NCBI RefSeq assembly: GCF_000312665.1
Contig: NZ_HF536772.1
Span: forward strand, 622,798 to 686,797
Source of the DNA: Rhizobium mesoamericanum STM3625
GTDB taxonomy: Bacteria; Pseudomonadota; Alphaproteobacteria; Rhizobiales; Rhizobiaceae
DNA length: 64,000 nt
Direction of reading: 5' to 3'
Shown here piece by piece: positions 8,848 to 20,145 of this stretch; position 1 is the first letter of the stretch, and the number at the start of each line of letters is the position of its first letter. The position numbers were made by a program, and so were the translations under genes. The notes beneath the pieces are model-generated. The model made no database searches. It was not told the origin of the DNA and saw only the letters and a program-made list of their open reading frames with translations.

Positions 8848-9039
8848 CTACCGTTCAATCGGCCCAGACCACACATAACCGTATCTGTGCCCCAAGTGCC
8901 GCCATCTAATTGCGTAGCCGATTGCTTCGAGCTGCTTAAGAACCGCATGGCGCTCGAACGCGGCGAGGCCGTTCAGCGCAACATTCAGCGCGTCCAATCC
9001 GCCTAAGCGGTAAACATCGATGAACGGCTCTAAGTTCAT
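8848..9039 (-). CDS. Hypothetical 63-residue protein
   Basis: An open frame MNLEPFIDVYRLGGLDALNV continuing to GYVWSGPIER. Codons look native and the composition is protein-like, with a possible amphipathic helix (LKQLEAIGYAIRWRHLGHRYG). No family recognised and the ribosome site is weak. It lies between the two direct-repeat copies, opposite to the DUF3597 gene. It may be a remnant; the rest of 8665-9166 shows nothing else coding. Confidence 0.35.
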   Translation of the reverse strand: MNLEPFIDVYRLGGLDALNVALNGLAAFERHAVLKQLEAIGYAIRWRHLGHRYGYVWSGPIER

Positions 9040-9166
9040 GAGGTGCCTAAATTTGCTAAGCTGCTTATCGAGGAAATTAGAGTGGGCCTATGATGTTCCA
9101 GAACGGAACCGAGTTCTTCCGCCGGTGTTGTTGTCTCAGCACATACTCCAATGGAGGAAGGAAGCG

Positions 9167-9652
9167 ATGAGCATTTTCGACCGCATAGGGAAAGCCATTC
9201 TTGGAGATGCGCAGGCAGCGGCGCCCGTTCAGTCTCTTCCTGCGTCTCCTTTGACGCCACCGGCGTCGCCAGATTTGCCTTCCGATGCCGTTCCGCCTCC
9301 GGGACCCGGCGCGCCGCAATCGGGTCAGATTGCCGAGCGGCCGCCGATTATCACCGATCCGGCGACAGGTGCACCTCCGCCAGCCCCGGCGCCCGCAGTG
9401 GATATCGAGGACGTGCTCGATGAAGCCGTCAGGAACTCGGGACAGAAGCTCGATTGGCGTCACTCGATCGTCGACCTCATGAAGGCCGTCGGGATGGACG
9501 CGAGCCTTCATGAGCGCGGGGAACTGGCGAGGGAACTCGGCTATGCCGGAGACACGACCGACAGCGCGAAGATGAACACCTTCTTGCATAAGACACTCAT
9601 GAAGAGGCTGTCTGAAAACGGCGGGAAGGTTCCGCCCGACCTCCTCGACTAG
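9167..9652 (+). CDS. DUF3597 domain-containing protein
   Basis: A 161-residue protein starting MSIFDRIGKAILGDAQ, behind a strong GGAGGAAGG ribosome site. Residues about 20-85 are a Pro/Ala-rich, probably disordered stretch. The C-terminal 75 residues (DIEDVLDEAVRNSGQKLDWR onwards to LMKRLSENGGKVPPDLLD) form the DUF3597 domain, a small helical fold of unknown function that resembles LysM-linked or peptidoglycan-associated proteins only loosely. No signal peptide. It sits between the direct repeats in the accessory patch and has no evident operon partner. Confidence 0.8.
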   Translation: MSIFDRIGKAILGDAQAAAPVQSLPASPLTPPASPDLPSDAVPPPGPGAPQSGQIAERPPIITDPATGAPPPAPAPAVDIEDVLDEAVRNSGQKLDWRHSIVDLMKAVGMDASLHERGELARELGYAGDTTDSAKMNTFLHKTLMKRLSENGGKVPPDLLD

Positions 9653-9696
9653 CACATCGGCCGCAAGCATCAAGCACCCTTGCCGGTAAGCTCCCG

Positions 9697-9744
9697 GGCG
9701 GTAGCCCCCTGCCTACTTCGCCTCTGATTTCCGTGCGAGCATGC
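9697..9744 (+). repeat. Imperfect direct repeat, copy B
   Basis: Second copy of the 8739-8783 repeat (GGCGGTAGCC ... CGAGCATGC). It falls 45 bases after the DUF3597 stop and about 110 bases before the thiC promoter. Confidence 0.8.
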
Positions 9745-9854
9745 TTGAGACCGCAACCCTAGCGAAACGGGTGCCAGTGCTGGACTTTTAACCTACCTTT
9801 TCGAGTTCTTTGGCAATATCGCTGGACCTTTCCATGTAGGTTGCCGCAGTCGGC

Positions 9855-9882
9855 TTGACAGCTTTGCTGCTCTCGCTCTAAC
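9855..9882 (+). promoter_or_regulatory. Candidate promoter of thiCOSGE
   Basis: TTGACA (9855-9860) followed after 16 bases by TCTAAC (9877-9882). Transcription would start just before the TPP riboswitch aptamer. Confidence 0.55.
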
Positions 9883-9893
9883 CTTTTCCCATT

Positions 9894-9986
9894 CACCAGG
9901 GGGGTCCCGGCAAGGGGCTGAGATACTGCTGTCGTGCGCAGTGACCCGTTGAACCTGATCCAGTTCATACTGGCGTAGGGACGGTG
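9894..9986 (+). promoter_or_regulatory. TPP riboswitch (THI element) of thiC
   Basis: All THI-box blocks are present in order: CACCAGGGGGGTCC, GGGGCTGAGATACTG, GTGACCCGTTGAACCTGATC, CAGTTCATACTGGCGTAGGGA. Thiamine pyrophosphate binding would shut down thiCOSGE. Confidence 0.95.
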
Positions 9987-10062
9987 CAAGCGCTCGAAGG
10001 CATTGGATTCTCGCGTGGAATCGGTGACGGCGTCTTTTCATCATTCCGGCTGAGGACTGGGT

Positions 10063-11919
<1,857 letters not shown>

Positions 11920-11920
11920 G

Positions 11921-12895
11921 ATGCATGTCCTTGTCAAAGGGGGCGGCGTTGCCGGCCTCGCGGTCGCATACGAGCTCAGCCTTCGCGGTGCCGACGTCAC
12001 GGTTGTGGATCCGCGTCCCGCCTCCAGCCAGGCTGCCTCCTGGCTCGCGGGCGGAATGCTCGCGCCCTGGTGTGAGCGCGAAAGTGCGGACGAAGCCGTG
12101 TTGCTGCGCGGCCGCGACGCCATCGACCGGTGGAGCATGATGCTGCCGGGCGAGGTCCATCGAAACGGAACGCTGATCGTTGCTCCCGCGCGCGACCAAG
12201 GCGAACTTGATCGCTTCGCCGGCCGCACCGGCGGCCACGAATGGCTGAACGAAGAACAAATCGCCACATTGGAGCCGGCTCTGGCCGGTCGCTTCCGGCG
12301 CGCGCTTTTCTTCCCACTGGAGGGCCATCTCAATCCAAGGCGAGTACTGGGTCTGCTTCGAGAAAAGCTCACCGCTCGGCGTGTCCAGTTCATTGCCCAA
12401 GTGACCGAAACTACCGACTATGATGACACCATCGATTGCACAGGCGCAGCGCGCATCGGGCGGACGAACGGACTTCGCGGCGTTCGGGGCGAAATGCTCT
12501 ATCTGGAAACGCGTGAGGTTTACCTCAGTCGACCGGTCCGCCTGCTGCACCCTCGTTTCCCTGTTTATATCGTTCCTCGTGGAGATGGCCTCTTCATGGT
12601 GGGCGCCACGATGATCGAGACGGAGTTCTGCGGCCCGATCTCGGCACGTTCAATGATGGAGTTGCTGAATGCCGCCTATACGGTGCATCCCGCCTTTGCG
12701 GAAGCAGCCGTCGTCGAAACCGGGGTCGGTGTGCGACCGGCGTTCGCCGATAACTTTCCACGCGCGACCCGCGAGGCTGATGCGATTGTGCTGAACGGCC
12801 TCTATCGCCACGGCTTCCTGCTGGCGCCTGCAATGGCGCAGGAGGCCGCGAACCTTGTCTTCTCCAGAACCGAACCGGGAGGAAATTGCCGATGA
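11921..12895 (+). CDS. thiO: Glycine oxidase ThiO
   Basis: A 324-residue FAD amine oxidase that turns glycine into the imine used for thiazole formation by ThiG. The N-terminal FAD motif is VKGGGVAGLAVAYELSLRGADVTVVD and the C-terminal block is NGLYRHGFLLAPAMAQEAANL. The start ATG lies two bases after the thiC stop, and the stop overlaps the thiS start (ATGA), so translation is likely coupled. In aerobes ThiO replaces the tyrosine lyase ThiH. Confidence 0.95.
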   Translation: MHVLVKGGGVAGLAVAYELSLRGADVTVVDPRPASSQAASWLAGGMLAPWCERESADEAVLLRGRDAIDRWSMMLPGEVHRNGTLIVAPARDQGELDRFAGRTGGHEWLNEEQIATLEPALAGRFRRALFFPLEGHLNPRRVLGLLREKLTARRVQFIAQVTETTDYDDTIDCTGAARIGRTNGLRGVRGEMLYLETREVYLSRPVRLLHPRFPVYIVPRGDGLFMVGATMIETEFCGPISARSMMELLNAAYTVHPAFAEAAVVETGVGVRPAFADNFPRATREADAIVLNGLYRHGFLLAPAMAQEAANLVFSRTEPGGNCR

Positions 12896-13089
12896 TACTG
12901 ATCGTCAATGGCGAGCATCATGATCTGATTGCGCCAACCTTATCCGAACTGCTGACACTAATGGAATATGAAGGCGACTGGCTGGCAACCGCCGTCAATG
13001 GCGAAATCGTCCACCGCGAGGATCGCGCCAACCACGCGCTGAACGACAATGACAGGATCGAAATCCTGTCGCCCATGCAGGGAGGCTGA
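12892..13089 (+). CDS. thiS: Sulfur carrier protein ThiS
   Basis: A 65-residue beta-grasp protein ending MQGG. The C-terminal Gly-Gly is adenylated and converted to a thiocarboxylate that donates sulfur to the thiazole ring. The ATG overlaps the thiO stop and follows GGGAGGAA. The activating ThiF is not in the window; a MoeB-type enzyme elsewhere would be needed. Confidence 0.95.
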   Translation: MILIVNGEHHDLIAPTLSELLTLMEYEGDWLATAVNGEIVHREDRANHALNDNDRIEILSPMQGG

Positions 13090-13092
13090 AGG

Positions 13093-13866
13093 ATGCTGAC
13101 CTTATACGACAGCGAGGTTTCGTCCCGTTTGCTTCTTGGCACCGCACGATATCCCTCACCCGGGATATTAGCGGAGGCCGTTAAACGATCACGGACGGAG
13201 ATCGTCACCGTCTCCCTGCGCCGCGAGACCGCTGGCGGGCGCGGCGGCGGCGCCTTCATCGAGATGATACGGGCGCTAGGCGTTCGGGTTCTGCCGAATA
13301 CAGCAGGCTGTCATGGGGTCTCGGAGGCCGTACTGACAGCCAAGATGGCGCGCGAGTTGTTCGGCACGAAGTGGATCAAATTGGAGGTAATCGGAAATGA
13401 CGATACGCTTCAGCCTGACGTGTTCGCGCTGGTCGAGGCCGCCCGCATCCTGTCAGGCGAAGGGTTTGAAGTCTTTCCCTACACGACCGACGACCTCGTA
13501 GTGGCGGAGAGGTTGCTCGAAGCAGGTTGCCGTGTGCTTATGCCCTGGTGCGCACCGATCGGCAGCGCCGCGGGGCCGCTCAATCTGACGGCGCTGCGTT
13601 CGATGCGCGCACATTTTCCAGGCATTCCTCTCATCGTCGACGCTGGTATCGGTCGACCATCACACGCGGCAACTGTCATGGAACTCGGTTTCGACGCAGT
13701 GCTGTTGAACACCGCCATCGCCGGTGCCTTCGATCCGGTTGCCATGGCCGGGGCGTTTGCCAAGGCGATCGAGTCGGGCCGCGAGGCCTTCGGTGCGGGC
13801 ATGCTGGAACCGCGTGACGTTGCTGTTCCGTCGACACCGATTATTGGAAAGGCCGTATTCGCATGA
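13093..13866 (+). CDS. thiG: Thiazole synthase ThiG
   Basis: A 257-residue TIM-barrel enzyme that condenses DXP, dehydroglycine and ThiS thiocarboxylate to thiazole phosphate. The Schiff-base lysine is Lys96 in [17 protein letters not shown] and [14 protein letters not shown] are family motifs and the phosphate site [11 protein letters not shown] is intact. It follows thiS by three bases and overlaps thiE by four. Confidence 0.97.
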   Translation: MLTLYDSEVSSRLLLGTARYPSPGILAEAVKRSRTEIVTVSLRRETAGGRGGGAFIEMIRALGVRVLPNTAGCHGVSEAVLTAKMARELFGTKWIKLEVIGNDDTLQPDVFALVEAARILSGEGFEVFPYTTDDLVVAERLLEAGCRVLMPWCAPIGSAAGPLNLTALRSMRAHFPGIPLIVDAGIGRPSHAATVMELGFDAVLLNTAIAGAFDPVAMAGAFAKAIESGREAFGAGMLEPRDVAVPSTPIIGKAVFA

Positions 13867-14471
13867 GACTCGATCCCTTCTATCTTATCGTCGATAGTGC
13901 CGAGTGGATTTCGCGACTTGTTCCGCTCGGCGTCAAACTTGTGCAGTTACGGATCAAGAACAAGACAGCCGCCGAGATTCGCGTCGAAATCCGCATTGCA
14001 AAGGCAATTTGCGCTGCGTATGGCTCTCAGCTGATCGTCAACGACTACTGGCAACTCGCCATCGAGGAAGGGTGTGATTTCATCCACCTCGGGCAGGAAG
14101 ATCTGGAAGTGGCTGATCTCGGCGCCATCCGTGCTGCCGGCCAGAAGCTCGGCTTGTCAACCCATGACAGTGCGGAACTCGAGACTGCGATGGCGGCAAA
14201 ACCGGATTATATCGCGCTCGGGCCGATCTATCCTACGATCCTCAAGCAGATGAAGTGGTCACCGCAAGGACCTGAACGCCTGCGCGTCTGGAAGGAGCGC
14301 ATTGGCGACCTGCCGCTCGTCGCCATCGGCGGGTTGAACGCCGATCGACTGGATGGCGTTCTTTCTCATGGCGCCGACAGTGCTGCCGTCGTGACCGACA
14401 TTACCCTAAACGCCGATCCCGAGACGCGAACGCGGCAATGGCTCGCTGCCACGGCAGCCTGGCGACAGTAA
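13863..14471 (+). CDS. thiE: Thiamine-phosphate synthase ThiE
   Basis: A 202-residue TIM barrel that couples HMP-PP and thiazole phosphate into thiamine phosphate. Conserved are [49 protein letters not shown] and the phosphate-binding [11 protein letters not shown]. The start overlaps thiG (ATGA). No HMP-phosphate kinase ThiD is in this operon, so it must be elsewhere. No clear terminator follows. Confidence 0.95.
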   Translation: MRLDPFYLIVDSAEWISRLVPLGVKLVQLRIKNKTAAEIRVEIRIAKAICAAYGSQLIVNDYWQLAIEEGCDFIHLGQEDLEVADLGAIRAAGQKLGLSTHDSAELETAMAAKPDYIALGPIYPTILKQMKWSPQGPERLRVWKERIGDLPLVAIGGLNADRLDGVLSHGADSAAVVTDITLNADPETRTRQWLAATAAWRQ

Positions 14472-14517
14472 AGTGCCCTTGAGGGGTAGCAAAGCGGTCA
14501 CCCGATCGTGTAGTCAC

Positions 14518-15924
14518 ATGCCTTCGAAAATGATTGATTTGCGCACAATGCTTCACCATGTTGAAGCCGGGTTGGACAACATGTTGGGCTTGGCACGTAT
14601 GTTACAACGGACCGAGGAAACGGATTCCGCGCTGATCGATAGGCTTCAGCAAGGCGCATTCAATTATTTCCCGAAGCACTACAATCCCGAAAACGGGCTG
14701 GTTGCGGATACTTCTATCGCGGGCGTCCCCTGTAGCATTGCCGCGGTCGGCTTTTGCCTGTCATCCTATCCCGTCGCGGTGGAGCGTGGCTGGATGCAGC
14801 GTTCCGAGGCGATCGAGCGCACGCTGAAGACACTTTGCTTCTTCGCCAACGGCCACCAGGGTCGCGAGCGCCACGCCATCGGTTATCGCGGCTTCTTCTA
14901 TCACTTCCTGCATATGGACACCGGCCACCGCGCTTGGAACAGCGAGCTGTCGACGATCGACACCACGCTTCTTGTAGCGGGCATGCTGACTGCCGCGGCC
15001 TATTTCGATCGCAACACCGACGCGGAGACGGAAATCCGCAGGCTCGCAAGCTTGATCTACGAGAGGATCGACTGGCACTGGGCCCTCAACAAGGGACAAA
15101 CGGTCTGCATGGGCTGGAAGCCGGGTAGCGGCTTCCTGCGTTGGCGCTGGCAGGGCTACGACGAGGCCATCCTGCTTTATACGTTGGCGCTCGCTTCGCC
15201 AACACATCCAATACCCTCGTCAAGCTACGATGCCTTTACCGCGAGCTATTCTTGGATGCTGTTCGGTGACCAGCCGTATGTTTATGCCGGCCCGCTCTTC
15301 ATTCACTTTTTCTCGCATGCCTGGATTGATTTCCGCGGGATCCAGGACAAGGCAATGGCCGAGCGCAACTGGGATTATTTCCGCAATACCCAGGTGTCGA
15401 TCGCCGTGCAGCGGGACTATGCACAGCGCAATCCAGGGCATTTTGTCGGCTATAGCAAGGACATTTGGGGCCTGTCTGCCTCCGATGGCCCTCCTCCAAC
15501 CCGAAACATGCGTGGCGGTCGTCACCCGCGCGTGCTCGGCTATGCCGCGCGTGGCGCGCCGCTCGGACCAGACGACGGCACAATCGCACCCTGGTCAGCG
15601 CTCGCATCGTTGCCATATGACCGTCAGGCTTCGCTCGATGGCCTTCGCGCCCTGATATCGACCTATCCGAACCTACTTTACGAAGATCGCTTTCCCGGTG
15701 GGTTCAATCCGACTGTCAAGACCAAGCGGCCTGAAGGCTGGGTTGACGACCGCTGCGTAGGCATCGACCAGGGCCTTCTGGTCATGACAATCGAGAATGA
15801 TCGCTCGGACTTCATCTGGGGTCTTATGCGCGGTTCACCGGTCATCCGGCGCGGTCTTGAGCTAGCGGGATTTAGCGGTGGCTGGTTATCAGAAGATGAG
15901 AGTTCCGATCGGAAGATCGCCTGA
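14518..15924 (+). CDS. Glycoamylase-family (PF10091) protein
   Basis: About 468 residues with no obvious signal peptide. Blocks GAFNYFPKHYNPENGLVADTS, GRERHAIGYRGFFYHFLHMDTGHRAWNSELSTIDTTLL and DGTIAPWSALASLPYDRQ match the (alpha/alpha)6-barrel glycoamylase domain, which includes GH144 beta-1,2-glucanases and the phosphorylase-associated domain of cyclic glucan synthases. A role on cyclic beta-1,2-glucan would suit a rhizobium but is inference. The start is uncertain: GTG 14473, ATG 14518, 14530 or 14548 are all in frame without a good ribosome site. It follows thiE closely and faces the fbp genes tail to tail. Confidence 0.72.
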   Translation: MPSKMIDLRTMLHHVEAGLDNMLGLARMLQRTEETDSALIDRLQQGAFNYFPKHYNPENGLVADTSIAGVPCSIAAVGFCLSSYPVAVERGWMQRSEAIERTLKTLCFFANGHQGRERHAIGYRGFFYHFLHMDTGHRAWNSELSTIDTTLLVAGMLTAAAYFDRNTDAETEIRRLASLIYERIDWHWALNKGQTVCMGWKPGSGFLRWRWQGYDEAILLYTLALASPTHPIPSSSYDAFTASYSWMLFGDQPYVYAGPLFIHFFSHAWIDFRGIQDKAMAERNWDYFRNTQVSIAVQRDYAQRNPGHFVGYSKDIWGLSASDGPPPTRNMRGGRHPRVLGYAARGAPLGPDDGTIAPWSALASLPYDRQASLDGLRALISTYPNLLYEDRFPGGFNPTVKTKRPEGWVDDRCVGIDQGLLVMTIENDRSDFIWGLMRGSPVIRRGLELAGFSGGWLSEDESSDRKIA

Positions 15925-16961
<1,037 letters not shown>

Positions 16962-16965
<4 letters not shown>

Positions 16966-18578
16966 TGTCCGGCAGTCCGTTTCGATTGGGCATAGAGAAG
17001 AAGGGTGAGCGGCAGCGATAACACGACCATCATGAAAGCGTAAGGCGCCGCTGCAATGTAGTCGATCTCGCTGGTCAACGACCAGAACTTCGTCGCAAGG
17101 GTTTCCACCCCATTTGGCGCCAGCATCAATGTCGCGGTCAGCTCGTTGGTGATGCCGAGACCAACAAGCGCGATGCTGGCAGCTGCGCCCGGCGCGGCGA
17201 GCCGCATGGTAACCTGTCGCACAGCCTGGGCAGGTGTCCGGCCAAGGCCCATTGCGGCACGCTCAAGCTCCACGGGCGCCTGGGCGATGCTTGCGCGCAG
17301 GCCCACTATGGCGCGCGGCAGGAACAGTAGGATGTATGCAGCAATGAGGGTGGCAAAGGTCTGATAGAGAGGCAGAACGAGACGAACGGTAATTGTCACC
17401 AGCGCGAGCGCGACCACCACGCCCGGCAACGAGCCAACATAATAGTGGCAGGCCTCGAGCAGGCGCTGCAGACGCCCCGGCGCTCGCACGGAAAGCCAGG
17501 CCATCGGCGCGGCGGCAATCGTGGCAAGCACCCCGCCGGCGATGGCGACAATGATGGTCTGTGCAAACGCATTGCCAACCGTGTCGAGGCGCCAAACCTC
17601 GAGTCCACCGAGACAGAGCCACCGCACCAGCGTCACCAAGGGAACGCCAAGCGTCAAAGCCGTCAAGCCGACCTGAAGCATGATCGCCGGCGCAACGAAC
17701 CAGCCGAGCCGACGGCGATCCGCAGGCCGAGCAGAACCGGAGCCGACGCGGGCATACCGCTCGTTGCCGCGCAACAGGATTTCGAGACCCAGCAGAAGCA
17801 GGCAGCAAGCGACAAGAACGCCACCCAGCATGTTGGCGGCCGGGCTGTTATACGCGGATTGGAATTGATCGACGATCGCCGTCGCGAATGTATCGAAACG
17901 GATCATCACGAAGAGGCCGTACTCCGACAGCAGGTGCAGCCCGATCAGCAGCGAGCCGCCGCAGATGGCGAAGCGCAACTGCGGCAGGATAGTCCGGAAG
18001 AACAAACGCCAGGGCCCAAGGCCGAGGGACGAAGCGGCATCCTCAATGGCGGGATCGAGCCGGCGCAGGGCGGCGGCGACCGGCAGATAGAGAAACGGGA
18101 AGTACGCAAGCACGGAAACGAAGACGCCGCTCTGCAGCCCGCGCATTCCGGGGATGAGACTTATCCACGCGTAGCTGTGGACAAAGGCCGGCACCGCGAG
18201 TGGCGCAACCGCCAGCCATGACCACAACCGCGCGAAGGGTATATCTGTCCGCTCGACCAGCCAGGCCAGCGTCACGGCAAGAGCGATCGACAGTGGGATG
18301 GTAAAGGCTTCCAATAGCACTGTGTTGACGAGCAACTCGCCGACCCGCGCACGGAACACAAGTTCCTTTACGGTCTGCCAGCCGACATCGAAGGTTATCC
18401 AGGCGATGAAACCAAGCGGCACCAGACTGAACAGCGCCACGACGGAGGCAAAGAGGATGACAGCGGCGTGAGGGAGACGTGCACGCAGCCGATCTATTCT
18501 CGCCACCGACCGCGCCATCGGCCTTTCATGACCGGGAACAAGCAATCTGTTGTCCTGCAGCAAGGCCGCCGCCTTCAT
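16962..18578 (-). CDS. fbpB: Iron(III) ABC transporter permease FbpB
   Basis: A 538-residue permease made of two fused halves, each with about six membrane helices and an EAA-type loop (for example [23 protein letters not shown] and [25 protein letters not shown]), the layout of FbpB/SfuB. The start at 18578 lacks a good ribosome site; an in-frame ATG at 18518 after AAAGG is a fair alternative. A strong hairpin separates it from fbpA upstream. Confidence 0.9.
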
Positions 18579-18590
18579 ACGCTGAAAAAG

Positions 18591-18620
18591 GAAGGCAACC
18601 GCCTATGAAAGGCGGTTGCC
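18591..18620 (-). terminator. Intercistronic hairpin between fbpA and fbpBC
   Basis: On the minus strand GGCAACCGCCT pairs perfectly with AGGCGGTTGCC around a 5-base loop, followed by TTCCTTTTTC. It lies after fbpA and just before the fbpB start. It probably ends most fbpA transcripts or protects their 3' end, giving more binding protein than permease. Confidence 0.8.
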
Positions 18621-18693
18621 GATTTCGTCATGCCCTACGTTTTTCTTGAGCCAAAAGCAACAGTTTTGACCCGCAGGACCTGTGACAGAAAGA

Positions 18694-19722
18694 CTAGATG
18701 ATGCCAGCGGCGGTCATCAGTTCCGTCACCTTCTTGCTGTTCAGCTTGGCCGCATCGACCTTCGGTGCATTGAGATCAGCCAGCGGAACGAGCTTGTCAT
18801 TCGATGCCGCACCCTTGCCGATGGCATATTCATAGGACGTGCCGTTCTTGAGGATGTCCTGGCCAGGCTTGCCCGTCACGAACTTCAGAAAGGCCTGAGC
18901 CTCCTTGGCATGCTGGCTCGACTTCAGAACGCCGCCGCCGGAGATGCTAACGAAAGCACCCGGATCCTGGTTCTTGAAGTAGTGCAGGGCCACGTTCTTG
19001 CTGTTTTCACCGGTCTTCGCCTGGTCGCCGAACCAGTAGTAGTGATAGATGACCGCACCCTCGACTTCACCGGCGTTGACCGCCTTCATGGCGACGCTAT
19101 TGCCCTTGTAGGGCATGGAGTTTTCCTTGAGCGCCTTGAGCCAAGCCGCCGTTGCTTCCTCACCCTTGAGTTCGAGCAAAGCGCTGACAATTGCCTGGAA
19201 GTCAGCGCCAGCCGGCGAAGCGCCCCATCGCCCCTTCCAGGCCGGATCCGAGAGGTCGAGCAGCGACTTCGGCAACTTGTCCTCGGTCAGCTTCGTCTTG
19301 TCATAAGCAAAAACCGTCGAGCGGGCCGCAATGCCAGTCCACATGCCGTCAGACGGACGATATTGCTCAGGTACCTGATCCAACGTTTCCTTGTCGACCG
19401 GCGCAAAAAGGCCGGCCGCATCGACCAGCGTCATAGCGGGAGAATTCTCCGTCAGGAAAACGTCCGCCGGCGAGGCATCACCTTCCTGAACGATCTGGTT
19501 GGCGAGCTGCATGTCGCCGCCTTGGCGCATCGTTACCTTGATGCCGGTTGCCTTTGTGAATGCATCGATCCACTCGCGCCCGAGGCTCTCATGCTGAGCA
19601 TTGTAGATGACAATGCCTTCAGATTCCTGCGCCACAGCGGTGCCACTGGCCAGCGAAGTTGCGGCAACGAGCGAGGCCGCAAACGCCAGCCCGCCGGAAA
19701 GGCGGTTAAGGGAAGTTTTCAT
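18694..19722 (-). CDS. fbpA: Periplasmic iron(III)-binding protein FbpA
   Basis: A 342-residue solute-binding protein. A signal peptide of about 31 residues ends ASGTAVAQ; the mature part starts ESEGIVIYNAQHESLGREW. The adjacent tyrosines in VIYHYYWFGDQ are the ferric-ion ligands of the FbpA/AfuA family. The ATG at 19722 follows GGAGGGCTTC; the ATG 12 bases further up lies before that site. The gene lies behind both an RirA-like and an Irr-like box, which supports iron as substrate. Confidence 0.92.
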   Translation of the reverse strand: MKTSLNRLSGGLAFAASLVAATSLASGTAVAQESEGIVIYNAQHESLGREWIDAFTKATGIKVTMRQGGDMQLANQIVQEGDASPADVFLTENSPAMTLVDAAGLFAPVDKETLDQVPEQYRPSDGMWTGIAARSTVFAYDKTKLTEDKLPKSLLDLSDPAWKGRWGASPAGADFQAIVSALLELKGEEATAAWLKALKENSMPYKGNSVAMKAVNAGEVEGAVIYHYYWFGDQAKTGENSKNVALHYFKNQDPGAFVSISGGGVLKSSQHAKEAQAFLKFVTGKPGQDILKNGTSYEYAIGKGAASNDKLVPLADLNAPKVDAAKLNSKKVTELMTAAGII

Positions 19723-19781
19723 GAAGCCCTCCATGTTGTTTCACCCGAGATCCCGGGATGTCGGGGCCCGTATATTTTTGT

Positions 19782-19796
19782 TGATTTGATATTTCA
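19782..19796 (-). promoter_or_regulatory. Candidate RirA (IRO) box of fbpA
   Basis: TGATTTGATATTTCA fits the IRO pattern TGA-N9-TCA, extended by T and A on the outside. It lies about 60 bases before the fbpA ATG, where binding of RirA in iron-replete cells would repress. Confidence 0.6.
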
Positions 19797-19846
19797 AGTT
19801 TTAGTGGTGGCACAAGCATCACAAATACTTGAACAAATTCATCAAC

Positions 19847-19863
19847 TTTAGAATCGTTCTAGG
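19847..19863. promoter_or_regulatory. Candidate Irr (ICE-like) box upstream of fbpA
   Basis: TTTAGAATCGTTCTAGG is a near-perfect palindrome (TTAGAA-TCG-TTCTAG) resembling the ICE motif bound by Irr in Rhizobiales. It is about 125 bases before fbpA. The rest of the fbpA-amaB gap (19864-20145) shows no convincing gene. Confidence 0.5.
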
Positions 19864-20145
19864 TCGCGCGGGATCAAGTGTCGCCGATTACACCTCTCTA
19901 GCAGTCGGGTTGATGAAAACAAACTTCCGCCCAAGCCGGGTGCCGAATCTTATCGTCGAAATGCAAAGACCCGAAGGAGGAATTGGGCCAGTTCTCACGG
20001 AGAACCGAGGCTGCGAGATCGAAGGTGGGATAGGCGTAGCCGTGGCAGGCGATCCGCGCGACGGCGGGAAACAGCCTTTCGAGCCGCGGCTTGAAAGGGT
20101 GACGACGTGTTATGCCACCACCCCTACGGCTACAATGTAGCAACG

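Noticed and set aside
18682..19851. 389-codon plus-strand open frame
   Set aside because: Antisense to fbpA, which has signal peptide and iron ligands.
19829..20140. 103-codon plus-strand frame between fbpA and amaB
   Set aside because: It overlaps the putative Irr box, has no ribosome site, and the product resembles no known family.
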